A DNA stretch of 64,000 nucleotides, taken from Flavobacteriales bacterium (GTDB lineage: Bacteria; Bacteroidota; Bacteroidia; UBA10329). The translations under genes were made by a program, and so were the position numbers. Positions within the stretch are counted from its first letter, which is position 1. Every line of letters starts with the position of its first letter. The stretch is from positions 1 to 64,000 of the forward strand of contig JAIOYP010000018.1 in NCBI GenBank assembly GCA_021741155.1, given 5' to 3'. Shown here piece after piece: positions 62,588 through 64,000 of the stretch. The notes beneath the pieces were generated by a model. The model did no database searches. It was given only the letters and a program-made list of their open reading frames with translations, and was not told where the DNA came from.

Positions 62588-62664
62588 TTACTGTGATTTA
62601 TGTGGCAAAAATAACCAAGTTGCCGTGATGGCAATCATGCTTTTGAGCGATATGTAAATTGAAA

Positions 62665-62862
62665 TCAGAAGCCTCCCGTAGAAGTGCAACTGGCGCCTTG
62701 CCCTTCTTTATCGGCAATGGCATCCTGATATTGTTCTGGAGTGTCGAATTCAGTTTCGCAGATTGTCTCCGATCCGCCTTGATAATCACATTCCTCGCAA
62801 CGGCTACAACCGACCAAAAAAGCCAAGCTTAACGCCACGCAAAAAAGACTAATTCTCTTCAC
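62665..62862 (-). CDS. Small cysteine-rich lipoprotein, paralogue 2
   Basis: Read from a GTG at 62862, this is a 65-residue lipoprotein: signal KRISLFCVALSLAFLVGC, then SRCEECDYQGGSETICETEF and QGASCTSTGGF. Cysteine spacing parallels that of the gene upstream at 62849, so the two look like tandem duplicates. The GTG start overlaps the upstream stop by 14 bases; an ATG at 62889 would add nine residues. The mature peptide is only about 47 residues. Function unknown. Confidence 0.55.
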   Translation of the reverse strand: MKRISLFCVALSLAFLVGCSRCEECDYQGGSETICETEFDTPEQYQDAIADKEGQGASCTSTGGF

Positions 62863-63043
62863 AAACACCACCTGTAGCTTCATAAGCATTTACTGCATTT
62901 TGATAATATGACTTCTCGGTAAAATCTCCTTCACAAAATTCGCGTGGCGCACTCATTCCTGTACATTTCATACAACCTTTTTTGCATCCGCCTACGAATA
63001 CAGCGGATAAACAAAAGAGCGCAAAGACTAATTTCTGCTTCAT
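62849..63043 (-). CDS. Small cysteine-rich lipoprotein, paralogue 1
   Basis: A 64-residue lipoprotein with signal peptide and lipobox (FALFCLSAVFVGGC), then KKGCMKCTGMSAPREFCEGD and YEATGGVCEEN. After the lipidated cysteine it has C-x2-C, a central Cys and a C-terminal Cys, the same plan as its neighbour. The mature part could be a small disulfide-knotted or metal-binding domain. Function unknown. Confidence 0.65.
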   Translation of the reverse strand: MKQKLVFALFCLSAVFVGGCKKGCMKCTGMSAPREFCEGDFTEKSYYQNAVNAYEATGGVCEEN

Positions 63044-63093
63044 GGATAGACTAATTTAACATCGATATGGCAAAGATATTGTCTTTCGATGAA

Positions 63094-63900
63094 TCAATTG
63101 GTGCCGTATTTACTTGCATAAGCCCGTGCAACACGTACTTGCTCGGCAAGTTTGGCGCTTCGTTTGTCTGGATCGGGGTGTGTGCTCAAAAACTCTGGCG
63201 GACGGCTTCCTCCCAACCGCGACATACGCTCCCAAAACGGAACCGCTTTCGCGGGGTCGTATCCGGCCATGGCGGTAAATATCAAACCCATTTCATCCGC
63301 TTCACTTTCGTGAAGTCTGGAAAAAGGAAGAATAGCGGCTACTGTTGTTCCCATACCGTACGCTTGCCCAAACAGAGCTCTATTCTGGGCTGACTGACCT
63401 GAGGTGGCAAGATCCAAGGCCATTCCACCTCCTTGCACCATCAAACCTTGACTCATGCGTTCGTTTCCATGACGGGCAATGGCATGAGCAACCTCGTGCC
63501 CCATTACCACGGCAATGCCATCTGCATCTTGGCAAATAGGCAGGATTCCTGTGTAGAATACCACTTTTCCGCCCGGCATGCACCACGCGTTCACCTCATT
63601 GCTTTCTGCTACTTGAAAATCCCATTTGAAGCCCGCCACACGGTCAGAAGCACCTTTTATTCTCAAATACCTAGTTGCGGCAGCAGCCACCTTCGCTCCT
63701 ATTTCTTTTACTTGTTGCGATCGTGCATCGTTTGCAGCCACCATGGCATTTGAACTCACAAACTGGTTGTAACTGGTTACAGCCATTCCCATCATCTGGC
63801 TTTCGGGCAACAGATTCATCTGTTTTCTTCCTGTAATTGGAACCGTAGTACATCCGTAAGAAAGAGAAAGGATAATCGATACGGTAAGTAGTTTTTTCAT
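63094..63900 (-). CDS. M48-family periplasmic metalloprotease lipoprotein (LoiP/YcaL-like)
   Basis: A 268-residue lipoprotein (lipobox LSYGC, Cys17) with the TVPITGRKQMNLLPESQMM block of this group, the zinc motif HEVAH (His135, Glu136, His139, in VVMGHEVAHAIARHG), the third ligand in HESEADEMG, and the ending FLSTHPDPDKRSAKLAE. These proteases degrade misfolded envelope proteins. The start ATG is 22 bases after a likely leader; the window ends 100 bases upstream with no further gene visible. Confidence 0.93.
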   Translation of the reverse strand: MKKLLTVSIILSLSYGCTTVPITGRKQMNLLPESQMMGMAVTSYNQFVSSNAMVAANDARSQQVKEIGAKVAAAATRYLRIKGASDRVAGFKWDFQVAESNEVNAWCMPGGKVVFYTGILPICQDADGIAVVMGHEVAHAIARHGNERMSQGLMVQGGGMALDLATSGQSAQNRALFGQAYGMGTTVAAILPFSRLHESEADEMGLIFTAMAGYDPAKAVPFWERMSRLGGSRPPEFLSTHPDPDKRSAKLAEQVRVARAYASKYGTN

Positions 63901-64000
63901 TGGAATGATTAAGCTGCAAAGCTAACCAAGGCATGGGAATGAGCCATTGACTTTCCCTCATTAGCTCTGCGCACTTACATTTCTTCGATACGTCCTAAAA

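Noticed and set aside
62598-62789. 63-residue minus-strand frame downstream of the small lipoproteins
   Set aside because: It overlaps the cysteine-rich lipoprotein gene in another frame and lacks a signal peptide or family features.
1-64000. tRNA, rRNA and intact insertion sequences
   Set aside because: No cloverleaf-like sequence with a GGTTCGANTCC arm, no rRNA stretch and no transposase gene was found on either strand.

Overview
The window is chromosomal DNA of a member of the Bacteroidota, most likely a Flavobacteriales-type lineage. The phylum rests on C-terminal type IX secretion (T9SS) sorting domains, a DUF1800/DUF1501 pair, families such as DUF4476, DUF2147 and DUF6428, an efp-lpxD pair, weak or absent Shine-Dalgarno sites, and many TANNTTTG -7 promoter boxes just ahead of starts. 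The order is an inference. No rRNA, tRNA, CRISPR array, prophage or intact insertion sequence was seen.

Layout. 1-6.9 kb: the 3' part of uvrB, then a leftward cobalamin locus (promoter, B12 riboswitch, TonB receptor, BtuG-like propeller lipoprotein) and two secreted proteins. 6.9-11.8 kb: aspartate aminotransferase, MeaB, and agmatine deiminase with N-carbamoylputrescine amidase. 11.9-15.5 kb: an arsenic-type locus (arsR, DUF6428, and an arsenate-reductase-like phosphatase fused to a membrane domain), then a lipoprotein gene followed by a diverged copy of the phosphatase 3' end. 15.6-24.5 kb: an rRNA pseudouridine synthase, mtaB, two lgt paralogues around an aquaporin, an inositol monophosphatase and a long NfeD protein. 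24.5-28.8 kb: a truncated ispE, bioB-bioF-bioD and a decayed bioA. 28.8-34 kb: a fatty acid hydroxylase overlapping a lysoplasmalogenase, and the DUF1800/DUF1501 pair. 34-42.5 kb: HU, an arginase-fold enzyme, a TrmH methyltransferase, an AraC regulator with DUF2147, a DMT transporter and fused isobutyryl-CoA mutase (icmF). 42.5-45.4 kb: an accessory island with two toxin-antitoxin pairs, each preceded by a diverged copy of the icmF 3' end, and a secreted protein framed by 28-bp direct repeats. 45.4-51.7 kb: a membrane glycosyltransferase, a mazG remnant, acyl-CoA dehydrogenase, a large T9SS protein and yaaA. 52-59.7 kb: surface-polysaccharide genes (hexapeptide transferase, GT4, flippase, two Wzz-like proteins, O-antigen-ligase-like protein). 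59.7-64 kb: a SpoIIE-type phosphatase, lpxD, efp, two small cysteine-rich lipoproteins and an M48 protease.

Themes. B12 uptake (2.1-5.3 kb) is matched by two genes that use or service B12 enzymes (meaB, icmF). Repeats are frequent: 22-bp GAGACG palindromes that supply the stop codons of uvrB and nfeD, a family of about 95-104 bp mostly bounded by CATG, and three or four smaller families. Gene remnants (ispE, bioA, mazG) show ongoing loss. The most unusual signal is that at two separate loci (12.9-15.5 kb and 42.4-43.3 kb) accessory genes sit beside an extra copy of the neighbouring gene's 3' end that differs mostly at synonymous positions. This suggests cargo imported together with the tail of a diverged homologue.
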